A stretch of DNA of 63,270 nucleotides from Tulasnella sp. 424 (Eukaryota; Basidiomycota; Agaricomycetes; Cantharellales; Tulasnellaceae): positions 1-63,270 of the forward strand of contig WSUB01000018.1 of assembly GCA_019633425.1 (NCBI GenBank), in the 5' to 3' direction. The notes below the pieces were generated by a model, which saw only the letters and a program-made list of their open reading frames with translations, ran no database searches and was not told where the DNA came from. Position 1 is the first letter of the stretch. Each line of letters opens with the position of its first letter. The position numbers and the translations under genes were made by a program. Shown piece after piece: positions 1 through 12,385 of this stretch.

Positions 1-779
1 GGGTCAACTAAACTGGTGAGTCAATACTTTCCAACTCGTGCCCTTGTCTTACACAAGTTGTTTTTACCCAGCTGAATTCTGAGCGGACCTGAAGGCTTGC
101 AGACAGGTTGAGCAGTAAGTGCGACTTCCCCCGACCCATCCTAAATAAACACTCAAAGCTGCCAGCTGCTCTAGACATAGCTGAACCTACCAATATACCC
201 TCATCCTAGTGGCCGGAAACTTGTCTCGCGTGATCGGCACTGCCGACAACCAACCCAGCGCTACTTCGTGAGTCTCCCTTCATACCACTGTTGCCAAACC
301 ACTTATATTTGCGACATCCGCTCATGTAGAGATGGCAACACTTTCCTGACAGCAATTGAACTACGCAAGTACTTGGTGATCAACACTGTAGCTTCTTGCA
401 CTGGGCACTTGGCGGTGAACAGGCCCTGTAACCGTACACGAAATCCACTATCCCCTCCCGGGCTGCACCGGGATCATTTCAATTTGTAGTTCTTCCGTAC
501 CAGTTGATATAATTGAATTTTATTGTGCTATTCTTATCTGTGCTGTGTGAGCATGCCGTATATGGCAGTATAGCAGTGATCAAAACCAACCAACGGAGCA
601 GAAATGAGCACTTGAAGCTGTTTACCAACAAATCTGTAGTGTTATTAAGCTGCTACATGCATCTACTCTGTTCTATCAAGTCAGACATTGGAGATATGGA
701 CACTACATAATCGGGGGGGTCACTATGGGACTATGCGTCCTATGGACGCTATGGAACGCTACTAAGTCTAGACTTTTTT
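1..779. other. No gene recognised (left edge)
   Basis: Short open frames occur here but none shows a recognisable domain, codon bias or a splice pattern like the neighbours. It lies beyond the 3' end of the decayed CASTOR-like copy at 1063-2869. The part that aligns by eye with the other copies of the array starts only near 780, so 1-779 is either the diverged remainder of an older block or unrelated sequence. Confidence 0.5.
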
Positions 780-1062
780 TCCTGATGACTAGGTGTGTGT
801 TGCATACGTCATAAGCCAAAGCCATGCAAAGGACCGTACAGTAATACAAGCGAGAAGCATACACGGAAGGGAGGGCACAAGATAGAAATCCCGATCCAGC
901 GGAATACACAGAGGAGCAGAGCCAAAAGCAACACACCAATGAACATAAAAGCTTATCAGTTCATAAATGTAGCCGCCGAAAACAAGATCCAACGAAAAGG
1001 AAAGAAGATGATGGTGCCAACAAATACCTATGTAAAGGTGAGTGCGCTCCATGGCGGTCTTT
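780..1062. repeat. 3' flank of CASTOR-like copy, array repeat
   Basis: This stretch resembles 9430-9683 and 18430-18716. All three carry the same run of short motifs (catgcaaaggaccgta / catataggaccgta-like text, then gaggagcagagccaa, then acataaaagct) and sit directly 3' of a CASTOR-like copy. It is non-coding flank carried along by the segmental duplication. The copy here is the most diverged of the three. Confidence 0.7.
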
Positions 1063-2869
1063 TAACTCGCTCAACAGCTTCTGAGCTCGAACAGCATCCC
1101 TTTCGTCAACGAGTAAATTATCGGTCTTGAAAGTCGAACAATATAGGCGATCAATGTTGCTGGAATCAAGGACGTCGCTGAACCTATTGACAAGCCCATG
1201 TTGACCCTACGAAATAGAGATCCCTCGATCAGCGACACCGCACGATGAGAAGAAAACTTAAGAAGCAACAATACGCACCTAAGTCAAGCCCTTCGAATTC
1301 GCATGCAAATACTTCAAGAAGAACCCTCCCGGTGACTCGCCCGACGAATTGACGCTGGAATCCCTCCTCGTACTACCAAGTCTGTCGAGCCCGTCGAACG
1401 CATCATCGCAGTAAATCAAGTCTCTTTGACCGTCAAATAGCTTTGTGAGGACGTGTACGTCAATGGTGAGCGAAGTTCCGTCTGCGATACGCGTGAAGGA
1501 GAAGAACGCCATGTGTGGGGACGAAGGTGAAGTTGGGGATGTCGGGGATGACGAAGGGACGGGCAAGGACGGCGGAGATGCTGACGACGAGTGGAACGAG
1601 TGTTGAAGACAAGGACCCCGAGGTAGAAAAGTCCAATGATGAACCATCTTCTTCCTCCTCGCTTCCAAGCTCTTTCTCCAACACTTCGATGTCATCGTCC
1701 AAATTCGTCTCGGACACGCTTCTTCGACACCTCCCCCTCCGCACCATCCATAACCTCCCCCCGCATCGCCCTTCCCCATGCATAAACAGCAGCTTGATCA
1801 ACTTCGTTTTCGACACGTCCAAATGACTCTCAAACTTCTCGCTCAAGCCCGCGACGACACGATCCAAGTGCAGGATAGTGGCACTCGGGCGATACAAGCT
1901 GAACGTCGACTGAGTGGTGGGTCGTTGGGGCATTGCTGGGGTGGTAGTTGGAGCGGGAGATGCGACGCTTCCTAGGTCGGGCTCTGAAGGCCATTCGGAC
2001 TTTGAAAATGAAGTTGTTTCTTGACGAACGAGGAGCGGGCTGAGCCCGAAGCGCATTATCATTTGACGAGGCGCATGGGGTGAAAGCTTGCATGCGATGA
2101 CGCTGTCCCTCGTCTCGCTCTCAGTCTATTCTCGCCATCCGCAGAGACAAGACCTAAAGCTGTCCAGTCTGCTCAGATGAGATCTTACGGCGGGAGGAGA
2201 TCGTGCAGACCGGATGACGAGGCGAGGGGATATTTGCGAGGACAAGTCGGAGGAGATTAGCTATAGAGGATAAGCTGAGGAAATTAGAATGGATGACACT
2301 TCGGATCCGGAAAGTCGACGTGATTGGACCTAACGAGCAGGGAATGATTGCCCAAGGGGAAAATAACACCGCGGGGGTTGGGGTGAACTTTCAGTCCATG
2401 ACATAATTTCAAGGCTTCCCTTTCGGCGGGGACTCACCAAGCTGTTCGCCCTGACTATCGATCTGAAGTGTGCTCCACGATGAGGATACCTCCGTAGGCT
2501 ACAGGACCCGTTCGCGTCTAGGCTTTGCAAAGGCTCTTCCAGGGGACGGAGCTCACTTTCCAGCCCAGTTCTTGGATCCGACTCCGATGAAGGTGTCAAT
2601 GGCACAGACAATGACTGACTCCCTGCGCATTATTGTCCATCCTAGTGATATTGACAAACGACGCTAAGTCTTGCTTTAGGTGATGGTGCTCACTTCGCTC
2701 GCGTTGGTGGAGATGTTGAGGCAGGAGGAGGTCGAATCGGAGAGTATGAGCCTGATGCGGATGGTAAGGTGTGCAAAGTGTGGTGGACGGTGCTTTGGGA
2801 TACGGACGAGACTGAGAGGGACTGGTAGGTGCAAGCCAGAGGTGTCATCGTGCTCCGTATATAGTCCAT
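1063..2869 (-). pseudogene. Decayed CASTOR-like ACT-domain gene, copy 1
   Basis: This is a degraded copy of the intact gene at 18717-20872. Fragments of the parent protein appear in shifting frames: the N-terminal ACT piece with SLVRIPKHR (about 2680-2870), the Ser/Pro-rich middle and the fourth-ACT start FFSFTRIADGTSL (about 1460-1500 in a different frame), and the C-terminal LVNRFSDVL-like exon near 1130-1190. The middle Ser-rich segment has lost tens of codons, the frame changes inside the large exon, and the terminal Cys-stop found in the other copies is altered. The start ATG context (2867-2869) persists but is followed by a shifted frame. It is the most decayed of the three copies. A truncated product cannot be excluded but nothing suggests function. 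Confidence 0.85.
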
Positions 2870-3374
2870 AACGAAATCGGATGGAAGAGAGAAGGAGCGC
2901 GGGGCATATGGAGACCAATTATGTTATGTAAGGTTCGGGATATCAAGCTGGCTTAGTCAGCCGGTGGCAAAGCAAAATCTCTTACACCGGTCCAAGAGGT
3001 GAATTCGAAGTGAGGCGAGTAAAAGTGGTGGGGGAAATTTAAACGGACGCCGCCCAGAGTCGCCTGGCTGCATCTTTGACCGCAGGTCTTCGCATCGGAA
3101 GTTATTCAAGGAAGCTGGCTATAATACCAACAGTACTGCTAACCGCACAAGAGCCCAAGTATCATTATTCAAGGACTTAAGGGCTCGTCCGCACATCCCA
3201 ATCATACATGAACAAAGTTAAACGCACGGTTCGTTCCAGACCGAGCCGTATTTCGATTGGGAGCAGAGAACCGCCAAGTCTAAAATGAACCCCCCTCCCC
3301 CACACCATTAGTTCACTGGCAAGAAAACCAAAGAAATCGATTGAGAAATTACAGCTCCAGTGCTTGAACTCAAC
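2870..3374. repeat. Spacer between CASTOR-like copy 1 and F-box copy A1
   Basis: No coding frame. The right part, from about 3040, is nearly the same as 12060-12385: both contain ggacgccg followed by cagagtcgcctg and a pyrimidine-rich run before the F-box stop codon. It holds the 5' flank of the CASTOR-like copy and the 3' flank of the F-box copy. The paired spacer marks the boundary of the duplicated block. Confidence 0.7.
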
Positions 3375-5126
3375 TCAATCCTCTAAGACTCCCTCCTCTG
3401 TGACAACCCTCCCATACCAAATCAACTCCCCCTCGGGACCCAAGAGTCTCCGAACTTCATCTAATCGATTGGGCCAATAGATTGAGCTGAAGGTAAGGAT
3501 TCTTGAGTCATCAGGAAAGACATGCAGACCTGCCCCGAGCTCCAATCTGCGAATTGGCTTTGGGTGTTGACCATTATCCTCTGTCTTCTGCGCTTCCTTT
3601 CGCCTCCGAAGCAGAAGCAACAACTTTTCCAACTCATCACCAACGAGATCGCTTTGCATTGAGATCTCCTCCAGTGCGGGGAACAGCCACCGAGTCCTGC
3701 CTTGCACCAAACTGCAAGTTGCAAGCAGAGTGAGTGCCTCGGAAACTGGATCTCCATATCCTAGGAGGATGGAATATACCCCTTCCATGTCAGCTACAGC
3801 TGCGACAATGTTACCCAGTGGCTCGCTCAGGTGATATGCACCGAGTAGAAGCCGGGACTGCGCAGATAACCAGATTAGGGTGTCTTTGGCAAAATGTTAT
3901 GTTCTCCACGTAAATTGAAATGTCCCACGGTCCTGCCACACTCATGCCGAATCCATCATTTCCGAGGCAATTGATGCAGCCGGTCCTGGCATTGAAACGG
4001 GTACGATCAAAGAAATGAGAGACGTCCGAGGTGAAGAGCGTCTGAAGTGGATCGCCCCGGATGTCACACTGCAAAGTACCGGATATGTAGTTTGGCGCGC
4101 GAATGGAAAGCGAGAAGTCGGTTTGTGATCACTGGTGTAAGCATGCGCAACGTCAACGTTGCGAGAGCTGGCAGATGAATGGGATGTGGAGCTGACGCGC
4201 TAGTATCGCCTGAAAAGGAGACCTCAGAGATAGACAAGGACTCCAGATCTGGACATGCGGAAAGCACTGCCATGAGCTGGTCGAGTGATGGGCCTAGGTG
4301 TCGAATGTGTGATATTTTGAGTGTAGTGAGGTGACAGAGGGTGGTCGGACTCCACGGAATAGGAATTACTTCCAGATATAGCTTTCGGAGCTTTGGAGGT
4401 GGCCGAGCTCCAAATAGGTCCAGCGGCTCTGGGTGAACCCATCCGGACCCTCTGTCAACGGAGAGAGAGAGGTGTTCCAAGAGTGGCATTGATGAGGTAG
4501 TGAGAACGTCCAGTCCTTGATCGGCATTCTTGACCGCGAGGGTCACGTCTCTCCAATGGTGGGCATGCCGAAAGATCTCATCCAGGGCTGCATTCCGCTT
4601 CTCTTGCTTGAGTGATATGTATGCAATTTCTAGGGGAGCATTTCGAGACTTTTCTATCGCCCGAATTATCTGGGCCTCCGACCCCATCGCTCCTTCGATC
4701 TTTGTCCAAAGGGGTCGACGAGGCGATTCCAATAACGACATACGGGCAAGAGAGTAGCATTGTTGGAGGAAGCCGCGTCCCAGCTCCTGGAGGTGGCGAT
4801 AGCAAAGATGTCGACAAGAAGCTCGAGTGGTAAGGTGTTGATCCAAGGGAACGTGTTGCGCTTCTGGCAGACCAGGCCAACGCGCCGTTCCAGTGCATTT
4901 TGAACCAATGGAAGGGAGCGAAATTCTTCATCGCATTGAGATGCAGTTTTATCATCCAATGCTGCATCATCTGGACGTCTTAGTGCACAATGTACACTGT
5001 AGTACTGATCAGTTATCATCCGTCGACACAGCCACGATTAAAGCAAACCGCTGACCCTGATACTAGAACCGCAGAACTCTGTAGGAGATGAACAAATGTG
5101 TCATTTGCGTCGTGTAGGTTCTGCAT
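3375..5126 (-). pseudogene. F-box/LRR pseudogene, subtype A (copy A1)
   Basis: This is a close copy of the intact gene at 12386-14154. It keeps the 71-nt first exon (ATG at 5124-5126, MQNLHDANDTFVHLLQ) and the F-box (LPLELLVDIFAIA) but has at least three frameshifts relative to the intact copy. There is a 10-nt deletion at about 4711 just after CRYWNRLVD, a 1-nt insertion near 4107, and a 1-nt insertion near 3893 in the ITFAKDTLIW region. The C-terminal frame (3375-3788) ends VVTEEGVLED. An intact protein would be an SCF substrate receptor of about 560 residues with F-box then leucine-rich repeats. As it stands the product would stop soon after the F-box. Confidence 0.88.
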
Positions 5127-5400
5127 GATGACATATAGAAAGGAGCGTCGCGATTTGAGCCGAGAGCGGTGTGGTGCTGAATTCGGTGCAATTGGAGCCA
5201 GTCACCGCGCCGTCACATTCACACCACTTGAACCCCGGGCTGCTCGATCTTCCATGGCCGACACTGAGCGGTGCCGTCCCAAGGCGAGTACACGTGTACT
5301 AGCTCCTCCAGAACAAACTTAAATCGTGCATAAGGCCATATAGAGAGTTAAGCAAGAATCATACAACGGGGAAAATGAACCATATTGGCCTAACTTCGTA

Positions 5401-7185
5401 TCAGAGGGTCGGATACGCGGCTCGTTCTTCTAGGACTCCCTCCTCCGTCACAACCCTCCCATACCACATCAACTCCCCCTCAGGCCCTAAGAGTCTCCGA
5501 ACTTCATCCAGACGATTCGGCCAATAGATTGAACTGAAGTTGGCGATCACCGGCTCATCAACTCCAGGATACCACGGGCCTGGCCCAAACGACAATTTGC
5601 GAAGTGGCTTTGGATGTTGAGCGCCACTCTGGGTTTCCGGTGCTCCTTGCCGTATTTTCAGCATGAGCACCAATCCTTCCCAATCCCCTTCGACGAAAGC
5701 GCTTGCAACCGACATCTCCACCAGGCCGGGGAACGGCCACCTCCTCGGAGTACCGACTTGCGCCGAGCTGCCAGTTGCAAGAAGCGTGAGCGCGTCTGAA
5801 ATCGAAACTTCGTATCCAAAATATAGTCGATACAGCGCCTCCATGTCAGCTACGACCGCCAGAATATCGGCCAGTGGCGTTCTCAGACTGTATATGGACA
5901 TTTGGATCGGAGACGAGGAGGATAACCAGATTAGGGTATCTTTGGCGAAAGTTATGTTCTCCACGTTAAGTGTTATGTTCCATGACCCCATCCGACTGAT
6001 GCTGAGTATACCGGATTCGCAAGTGATTGAGCCACCGACGGGATGGGAACAGATGTGATCGAAGAAATGAGAGACATCGGAGGTGAAGAGCGTCTGAAGC
6101 GGATCGCCTAGGACGTCGCCGTACAATTCACCGGATATGCAGTTTGGGGCGTGAATGGAGGCCAGAAGCATCTTCGTTGTCTCCGTATCGAGCATACGCA
6201 ACTCCAACATTTCGAGAGCTGGCATATGCATCGGATTTGGAGAGGACGTGATGGCACCGCCCATAAATGTGACCTCCGAGATGGATAAGGATTTCAGATC
6301 TGGACATGCGGAAAGGACTGCGATGAGTTGGTCGAGCGATGGGCCTAGGTCTCGAATCTGTGATATGCTGAGCATAGTGAGATGGCAGAGGGTGGCCGGA
6401 CTCCATGGCACTGGGATTCCTCCCATACACAGCTTTCGGAGCTTCGGAGGTGCCCGACCTCCAAATAGGTCCAGCGGCTCTGGACGAACCCATCCGGAGT
6501 ATCCGTCACCCGAGAGAGACAGGGATTCCAGCAGTGGCATCGATGCGGTAGTGATACCATCCAGTCCTCGATTGACGTCCTCGAGCGCTAAGCTGACGTC
6601 TCTCCATCGGTGGGCGTGCGGAATGATGTTATTCAGGAATGCATCCTGCCTCGCTGGGTCTAATGACCAAGCGGTACACGTGATATCCAGAGGAGCATCC
6701 CGGGATTTTTCTAGCGCTCGGACGATCTTGGCCGCTGACATTGCTCCTGCATAAATCCTTGTCCAAAGGGATGGTGTGGTGTCGACGATGCGGTTCCAAT
6801 AGCGACACACGAGCGAGAGGGTGGCGTGATTGGAACAGATTATCCCCCCGTTAGTCTCGAGATATAGAGTAAATATATCGACTAGAAGCTCGGGGGGTAG
6901 GTTGTTGATCTGGGGGAACGTGTTTCGTTTCTGGGAGACGAGGGAAATGCGTCGTTCCAGTGCCTTTTGAACCGATCGCAGGGTACGAATCTCTTCATCG
7001 CATTGGGATGCAGTTTTATCGTCTAATTCTGCGTCATCTGGACGTCTTAGTTTACAAAGTAGAATGATCAGTTATCATCCGTCGACACAGGCATGATTGA
7101 AGCAAACCACTGACTCTGACATCAGACCCGCAAAACTCTTTAGAAGATGGACAAATGTGTCATTTGCGTCGTGTTGCCTCTGCAT
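5401..7185 (-). CDS. F-box/LRR protein, subtype B, intact
   Basis: Two exons give 571 residues. Exon 1 is 7115-7185 (MQRQHDANDTFVHLLK, 71 nt) and exon 2 is 5401-7045, joined by a 69-nt intron with donor GTCAGT. No in-frame Met precedes the F-box in exon 2, so exon 1 is needed for the start. The F-box lies at about residues 70-115 (INNLPPELLVDIFTLYL then LVCRYWNRIVD) and is followed by a long region of degenerate leucine-rich repeats (LESLSLSGDG, LRKLCMGGIPVPW, LKSLSISEVTFMG). By family knowledge such proteins bind Skp1 through the F-box and present targets to an SCF ubiquitin ligase through the LRRs. The target is unknown. The C-terminal two thirds is almost identical to the disrupted copy at 16479-18260, which indicates recent duplication or conversion. 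Confidence 0.88.
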
Positions 7186-7443
7186 GATAACATGTAGAAA
7201 GGAGCGTCGCGATTTCAGCCGACAGCGGTTGTGGTGCTGAATTCGGTGCAACTGGAACTAGTCGCCGCGCCGTCACATTCACACCACTTGAACCCCGCGC
7301 TACCCGATTTTAACACTGAGCGGTGCCGTCCCACTGGCAAGGCGAGTACACGTGGACTAGCTCATTCAGAATAAACTTAAACTGTGCATAGAGTCGTATA
7401 GAAATATAAACGAGAATCAGACAAAGGAGATATTGGCCTAACT

Positions 7444-9243
7444 TCAGTTCTGAGACACAACCCGATCTTCTAGGACTCCCTCCTGTGTCACAACCCTCCC
7501 ATGCCAAATCAACTCCCCACCAGGCCCTAATAGTCTCCGAACCTCCTCCAGACGATTGGGCCAATAGGTTGAGATGAAGTCGGTGATCACCGGGTCATTA
7601 ACTGGAGGATAGTAGGTGTCTGACCCAAACTGCAATTTGCGAAGTGGCTTTGGATGTTGAACGTGGTCCTGGGTCGCTGGCGCTCCTTGGCGTATCTGCA
7701 GCATGCGCAACCATTTTCCCAATCATCGTCAACGGTAAATCTCTCGGTCGTCATCTCCACCAGTCCGGGGAACGACCACCGACTCGGAGTGCCGACTTGC
7801 GCCGAACCGCAAGTTGCAAGAAGCGTGAGTGCATCTGAAACCGAAACATCGTATCCAAAACGGATTTCACACAGCGTCACCATGTCAGCTATGACCGCCA
7901 GAACGTCGGCCAGTGGCGTGTTCAGAGCACGTATGGTCATTCGGATCGGAGACGACGAGGATAACCAGGTTAGGGTATCTTTGACGAATTTCATGTTCTC
8001 CACGTGAAGCGTAATGTTCCATGATCCTATCCGACTGATTTTGAATATATCGGGGTCGCAAGTGATTGTGGCAGCGCTGGGATTTGAGCAGATTTGATAG
8101 AAGAAATGAGAGACATCCGAGGTGAAGAGCGTCTGAAATGGATCGCCTTGGATGACGCAGTCCAATTTACCAGATATGCAGTTTGGTGCGTGAATGAAAG
8201 CGAGGAGTCGGTTTGTAATTGTTGTTGTGAGCTTGCGCAACGCCAACTTCGCGAGAGCTGGCAGATGAATCGGATTTGGAGATGACATGCTAGGGTCGCC
8301 CGAAAAGGTGACCTCAGAGATAGATAGGAACTCCAGATCCGGACATGCGGAAAGGACTGCCATGAGCTGGTCGGGTGATGGACCCAGGTCCCGAATCCGT
8401 GATATGTTGAGCGTTGTGAGGTGGCAGAGAATGGTCGGACTCCACGGGACAGGGATTGCCCTTAGACACAACGTTCGGAGCTTCGGAGGTGGCCGACCTC
8501 CAAATAGGTCCAACGGTTCTGAGCAATCCTATCTGTAGTATCCTTCAATGGAGAGAGAAAGGTATTCAAGGAGTGGCATTGATGAGGTAGTGATAACGTC
8601 CAGCCCTTGACGGGCAGCCCCGAGCGTGAAGCTCGGCCCAGAAGTGAGGCTCACTTCTCTCCAACGGTGGGTGTGCCGAAAGAGCTCATTCACGACTGCA
8701 TCCCCCTTTGCTTTCTTAGATCCCCAAGGGATGCAGGTAAGTTCCAAGGGAGCATTTCGAGATTTTTCTAGCGCCCGAACGATCTTGGTTGCCGACATCT
8801 TCACTGCGTGAATCCTTGTCCAAAGGGATGGTGTAGTGTCGACGAGACGGTTCCAATATTCACACACGAGCGAGAGGGTAGCGTGATCAGAGGAAACTAT
8901 CTCCCCGTGACTATTGAGGGAGAGAGTGAAGATATCGACCAGAAGCTCGGGTAGTAGGGTATTGATATGGGGGAACGTGTTGCGCCTCTGGGAGACGAGG
9001 GAAATGCGTCGTTCCAGCGCCTTTTGAACCGATCGCAGGGTGCGAAGTTCTTCATCGCATTGGGATGCATCTTTATCATCCAATTCTGCGCCATCTGGAC
9101 GTCTTATTGAACAAAATACACGAATCAGTCGTCACCCGTTTGAACCAGTCATGATTGAAGCAAACCACTGACTCTGACATTAGACCCGCAAAACTCTTTA
9201 GAAGATGGACAAATGTGTCATTCGCGTTCTGTAACGTCTGCAT
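7444..9243 (-). pseudogene. F-box/LRR pseudogene, subtype C
   Basis: Exon 1 (9173-9243, MQTLQNANDTFVHLLK) and the F-box (NTLLPELLVDIFTLSL) are intact, with exon 2 starting at 9102. The frame is closed by TAG at about 8529-8531, where the paralog at 14417-16195 has TGG (GYYIWDCPEPL versus GYYR-stop-DCSEPL). A 1-nt deletion near 7716 (ccattttccc versus ccattcttccc in the paralog) shifts the last 90 codons, which end RVVSQN. The product would be an F-box with only a few LRRs. A function as a short Skp1-binding protein is possible in principle but there is no evidence for it. Confidence 0.85.
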
Positions 9244-9683
9244 AGTAGCGTATGGATAGGAGCGTCGTGATCGAGCCACTGGCAACGGCAATGGTAAAGC
9301 TGAATCGCGATTTGTGTGGTTGAACCGAATCACCGTTCGGTCACGTTCACAGGACTTGAACGCCGCGCGCACATACCCACCAATGCAGAGCTCTGAGAGT
9401 TTCCGCCCTCGATATGCGTGTACTACGCACAAGATAAGCCAAAACTATGCATAGGACCGTATACTAATACAAGCGAGAAGCATACACAGAGAGAAGGGAG
9501 GGCACAAAATACAAATCCCGATCCAGCAGAATATATACATAGAGGAGCAGAGCCAACAACAACAACATGCAGATGGTGGACATAAAAGCTGATCAATTCA
9601 CCCACCGAAAAAAAAGATCGAACGAAAAGGATGGTGCCAAAAAATACCTATGTAAAAGTGAGAGAGTGCGCTCCCTGGCGGTT
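9244..9683. repeat. Spacer, F-box 5' flank and CASTOR-like 3' flank
   Basis: Non-coding. It resembles 18261-18716 over its full length, including the upstream stretch next to exon 1 of the F-box gene (goes on as gatcgagccactg, then cttgaacctcgcgcgcacata-like text). It is the shared 5' region of the F-box copy and 3' region of the CASTOR-like copy, and it helps show that the 5' ends of the copies at 7444-9243 and 16479-18260 have one origin. Confidence 0.7.
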
Positions 9684-11789
9684 TTAACACTCGCTCAACA
9701 GCTTCTGAGCTCGAACAGCATCACGTTCATCAACAAGCAAGTTGGCGGTCTTGAATGTTGAACAATAGAGGTGATGGATGTTATTGGAATGAAGGACGTC
9801 GCTGAACCTATTAACCAGTCCATGACGATCTACGGAAAAAACAGACCAGCCATGCGATTAGTCACACACAGAGCGCATGAAATTTGGGATTTCGGGGACT
9901 CACCCAAGTCAAAGTCTTTCAAATCTACGTGCAAACACTTCCAGAACCCTCCCGCCGACTCGTCGGCCATATCCACGCTGGAATCCCTCGTCGTACTAAG
10001 CCTGTCGAGCCTCTCAAACTCGTCGCCGTAGTAAATCAAGTCCCTCTGACCGTCGAACAGCTTCGCGAGGACGTGCACGTCGGTGGCGAGCGACGTTCCG
10101 TCTGCGGTGCGCGTCAGGGAGAAGAACGTCATGTGCGGGGACGGGTATGCAGGTGAAGTTGGAGACGTCGGGGATGATGAAAGGACGGGCGAGGACGGTG
10201 GAGAGATGGATGACTTGGTCGAGTGGAACGAGTGGTTAGATGAGGACCTTGGAGACGAGGACGAGGACGAAGACCCCGAAGTAGACAAGTCCAACGATGA
10301 TCCATCTTCTTCCTTTTCGATTCCAAGTTCTTCCTCCAACGGTTCAACGTCATCGTCTAAATTTGACTCGGAAACGCTTCTCCGACACCACTCTCGCCCT
10401 CTCTCCGCCCCACCACCACCAATAATAACCTCCCGTATCGTCCTATCCCCAAGCATATCGCGGAAAAACAGCAGCTTGATCAACTTCATCTTCCACACGT
10501 CCGAATGGCTCTCAAACTGCTCGCTCAAGCCCACGACGACGAGATCCGAAGGCAGGATGGTGACGCTGGGGCGATATGAGCTGAGCGTCGACCGAGTGGC
10601 GGATCGTTGGGGCATTGCTGGGATCGTGGTTGGAGCAGGAGATACAGCGCTTCTAGGCCGGACTTTGAAGGTGATTTGGACTTTGAGGGAGACGTTGTTT
10701 CGATGAACGAGGAGCGGGCTGAGCCTGAAGCGGATTTGGCGAGGAGCATGGAGTGAAGGCTCGCGTGTGATGACGCTGTCCCTCGTCTCGCTCTCAGGCT
10801 ATTCTCGCCATCTGGAGAGGCAAGACCCAAAGCTGCCAAGTCAGATTGAACGAGCTCTTCTGCTGGGAGGACAGCGTGAGGACTGGGGGTCCGAGTGGAT
10901 GGTCCGGTGGAGGTTGAGGATGACGAGGCGAGAGAGAATATTTGCGAGGACAAGTCAGAGGGGATGGATGATAAGCTGAGGAAGTTAGCGTTGGATAGAA
11001 TGGATAAGACTTCTGGAAGTAGCCGTGATTGGACCTAAGGAGCATGAAGATTGAATGTGCAAGAGTATAACGAAGCTTAAAAAAAACATTTCGACGAGTA
11101 TGATGCAAGTGGGGGGCTTACAAAGATGTAGTCAGTTGTATAAGATGATTGGTACAAGATTGATATCCCTGCGAGTAACCACGATATCTCTCGGATTCGA
11201 GCGGACGCATCGCCTGTTATGGTTTGGATGGGTGGGGGGGAAAGGTGGGGGAATGATTGCCGAAAGAGGAAAATAAAAAGCGGGGCGTCTCAGTCTATAA
11301 CATAATTTCAAAGGCCTTCACGTTCGGCAAGGGTACTGACCAATTTGTTCGCCATGACTATCGATCTGCAGTGCGCTCCACGATGAGGATACCTCTACAG
11401 GCTGCAGGACACGTTCGCGTCTAGACTTCGGGAAGGGTCTCCGGGTGAAGGAGCAGCTCCACTTTTGTCGGTCCTTGGATCCGGCTCTGACGAGGGTGTC
11501 AGTGGCACAGTGCTGACTCCCTGCACGCGTTTCGCCGTATCTGGTGACGTCTCTCCTAGCGATTTTGACAAAGGACGCCGACTCTTGCTTTTAAGCGATG
11601 GTTTTGCGTTGGTGGAAATGTTGAGGCAGGGGGAGGACGTCGCATCAGAGAGAATGAGCTTGATAATAAGGTGTGCAAAGTGCGATAGACGGTGTTTTGG
11701 GATGCGGACGAGACTGAGGGTGACTGGTCGGACTGTGATAGTGACCGCTGCTTCGGTGGGGGCGAGCCCAGTCGTGCTCCGTAATCCAT
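9684..11789 (-). pseudogene. Decayed CASTOR-like ACT-domain gene, copy 2
   Basis: It is co-linear with the intact gene at 18717-20872 and has the same four-exon layout. The ATG is at 11787-11789, but an indel in the first 25 codons puts the ACT-1 region (SLVRIPKHR-like) out of frame. A 1-nt deletion near 10651 (cttctaggccggac versus cttcctaggtcggac) splits the large exon into an upstream frame (10525-10953) and a downstream frame (9830-10615). The last exon, ending at 9684, still encodes KLLSEC before the stop. Long stretches keep near-identity to the intact copy, so the damage is recent. Sequencing error could explain one indel but hardly both. Confidence 0.85.
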
Positions 11790-12385
11790 AATGAAATTGG
11801 CAGGTTCTTCCTAGCTTTCGACGCTAAAATATGTATGCATATGCAAGAAATCGCCAACCGGTGTAGGTCTGACGGGGAGAGGGGTGGAAGAGAGGAGGAG
11901 CGCTGGGCGTACAGCTTGATTATGAGTTTCAGGATCTGTTCAAGCTTCCAAGCTCGGCTGAGTCAGCTGGAAGGTAATAATCCTTATCCGAAGCGTGATA
12001 GAGTCGACCATGTATCTCTTGCACCGGTCAATGAGGCTAGTCAAAGTGGTGGGGGAAATCTAAACGGACGCCGGCCAGAGTCGCCTGACTGCATCTTTGA
12101 CCGCAGGTCTTCGCATCGGAAGTTATTCAAGGAAGCTGGCTATAACACCAACAGTACTGCTAACCGCATAAACAGCCCAAGTACCATTTTTTAAGGACTT
12201 GAGGGCTCGTCCACGCATTTCAATCATACATGAACAAAGTTAAACGCACGGTTCGTTCCAGACCGAGCCGGATTTCGATTGGGAGCAGAGCACCGTCAAG
12301 TCCAAACTGGACCCCCCTCCCCCACACTATTAGTTCAGTAGCAAAAAGGCCAAAGACATCGATTGAAAAATTACAGCTCCAGTGC
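11790..12385. repeat. Spacer between CASTOR-like copy 2 and F-box copy A2
   Basis: No gene. The left part, to about 11892, matches 20873-20985 (upstream flank of the intact CASTOR-like gene). The right part, from about 12060, matches 3040-3374 (3' flank of the F-box copy). The CASTOR-like gene's promoter presumably lies in the left half. Confidence 0.65.

Larger units (their letters stand above)
3049..12070. repeat. Segmental duplication block I (about 9.0 kb)
   Basis: Block I holds F-box copies at 3375-5126, 5401-7185 and 7444-9243 plus the CASTOR-like copy at 9684-11789. It is followed head-to-tail by block II. Matching landmarks are spaced about 9.02 kb apart: the spacer motif at 3049 and 12071, F-box starts at 5126 and 14154, and CASTOR-like stops at 9684 and 18717. 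A partial earlier block (copy 1 of the CASTOR-like gene) lies to the left. The edges are chosen at a shared spacer anchor, so the true breakpoint may lie elsewhere within the unit. Confidence 0.8.

Noticed and set aside
6155..6754. Plus-strand frame of 199 codons inside the F-box array
   Set aside because: Antisense shadow of the F-box/LRR exon; the same shadow recurs at 17233-17823 and follows the paralogy of the sense gene.
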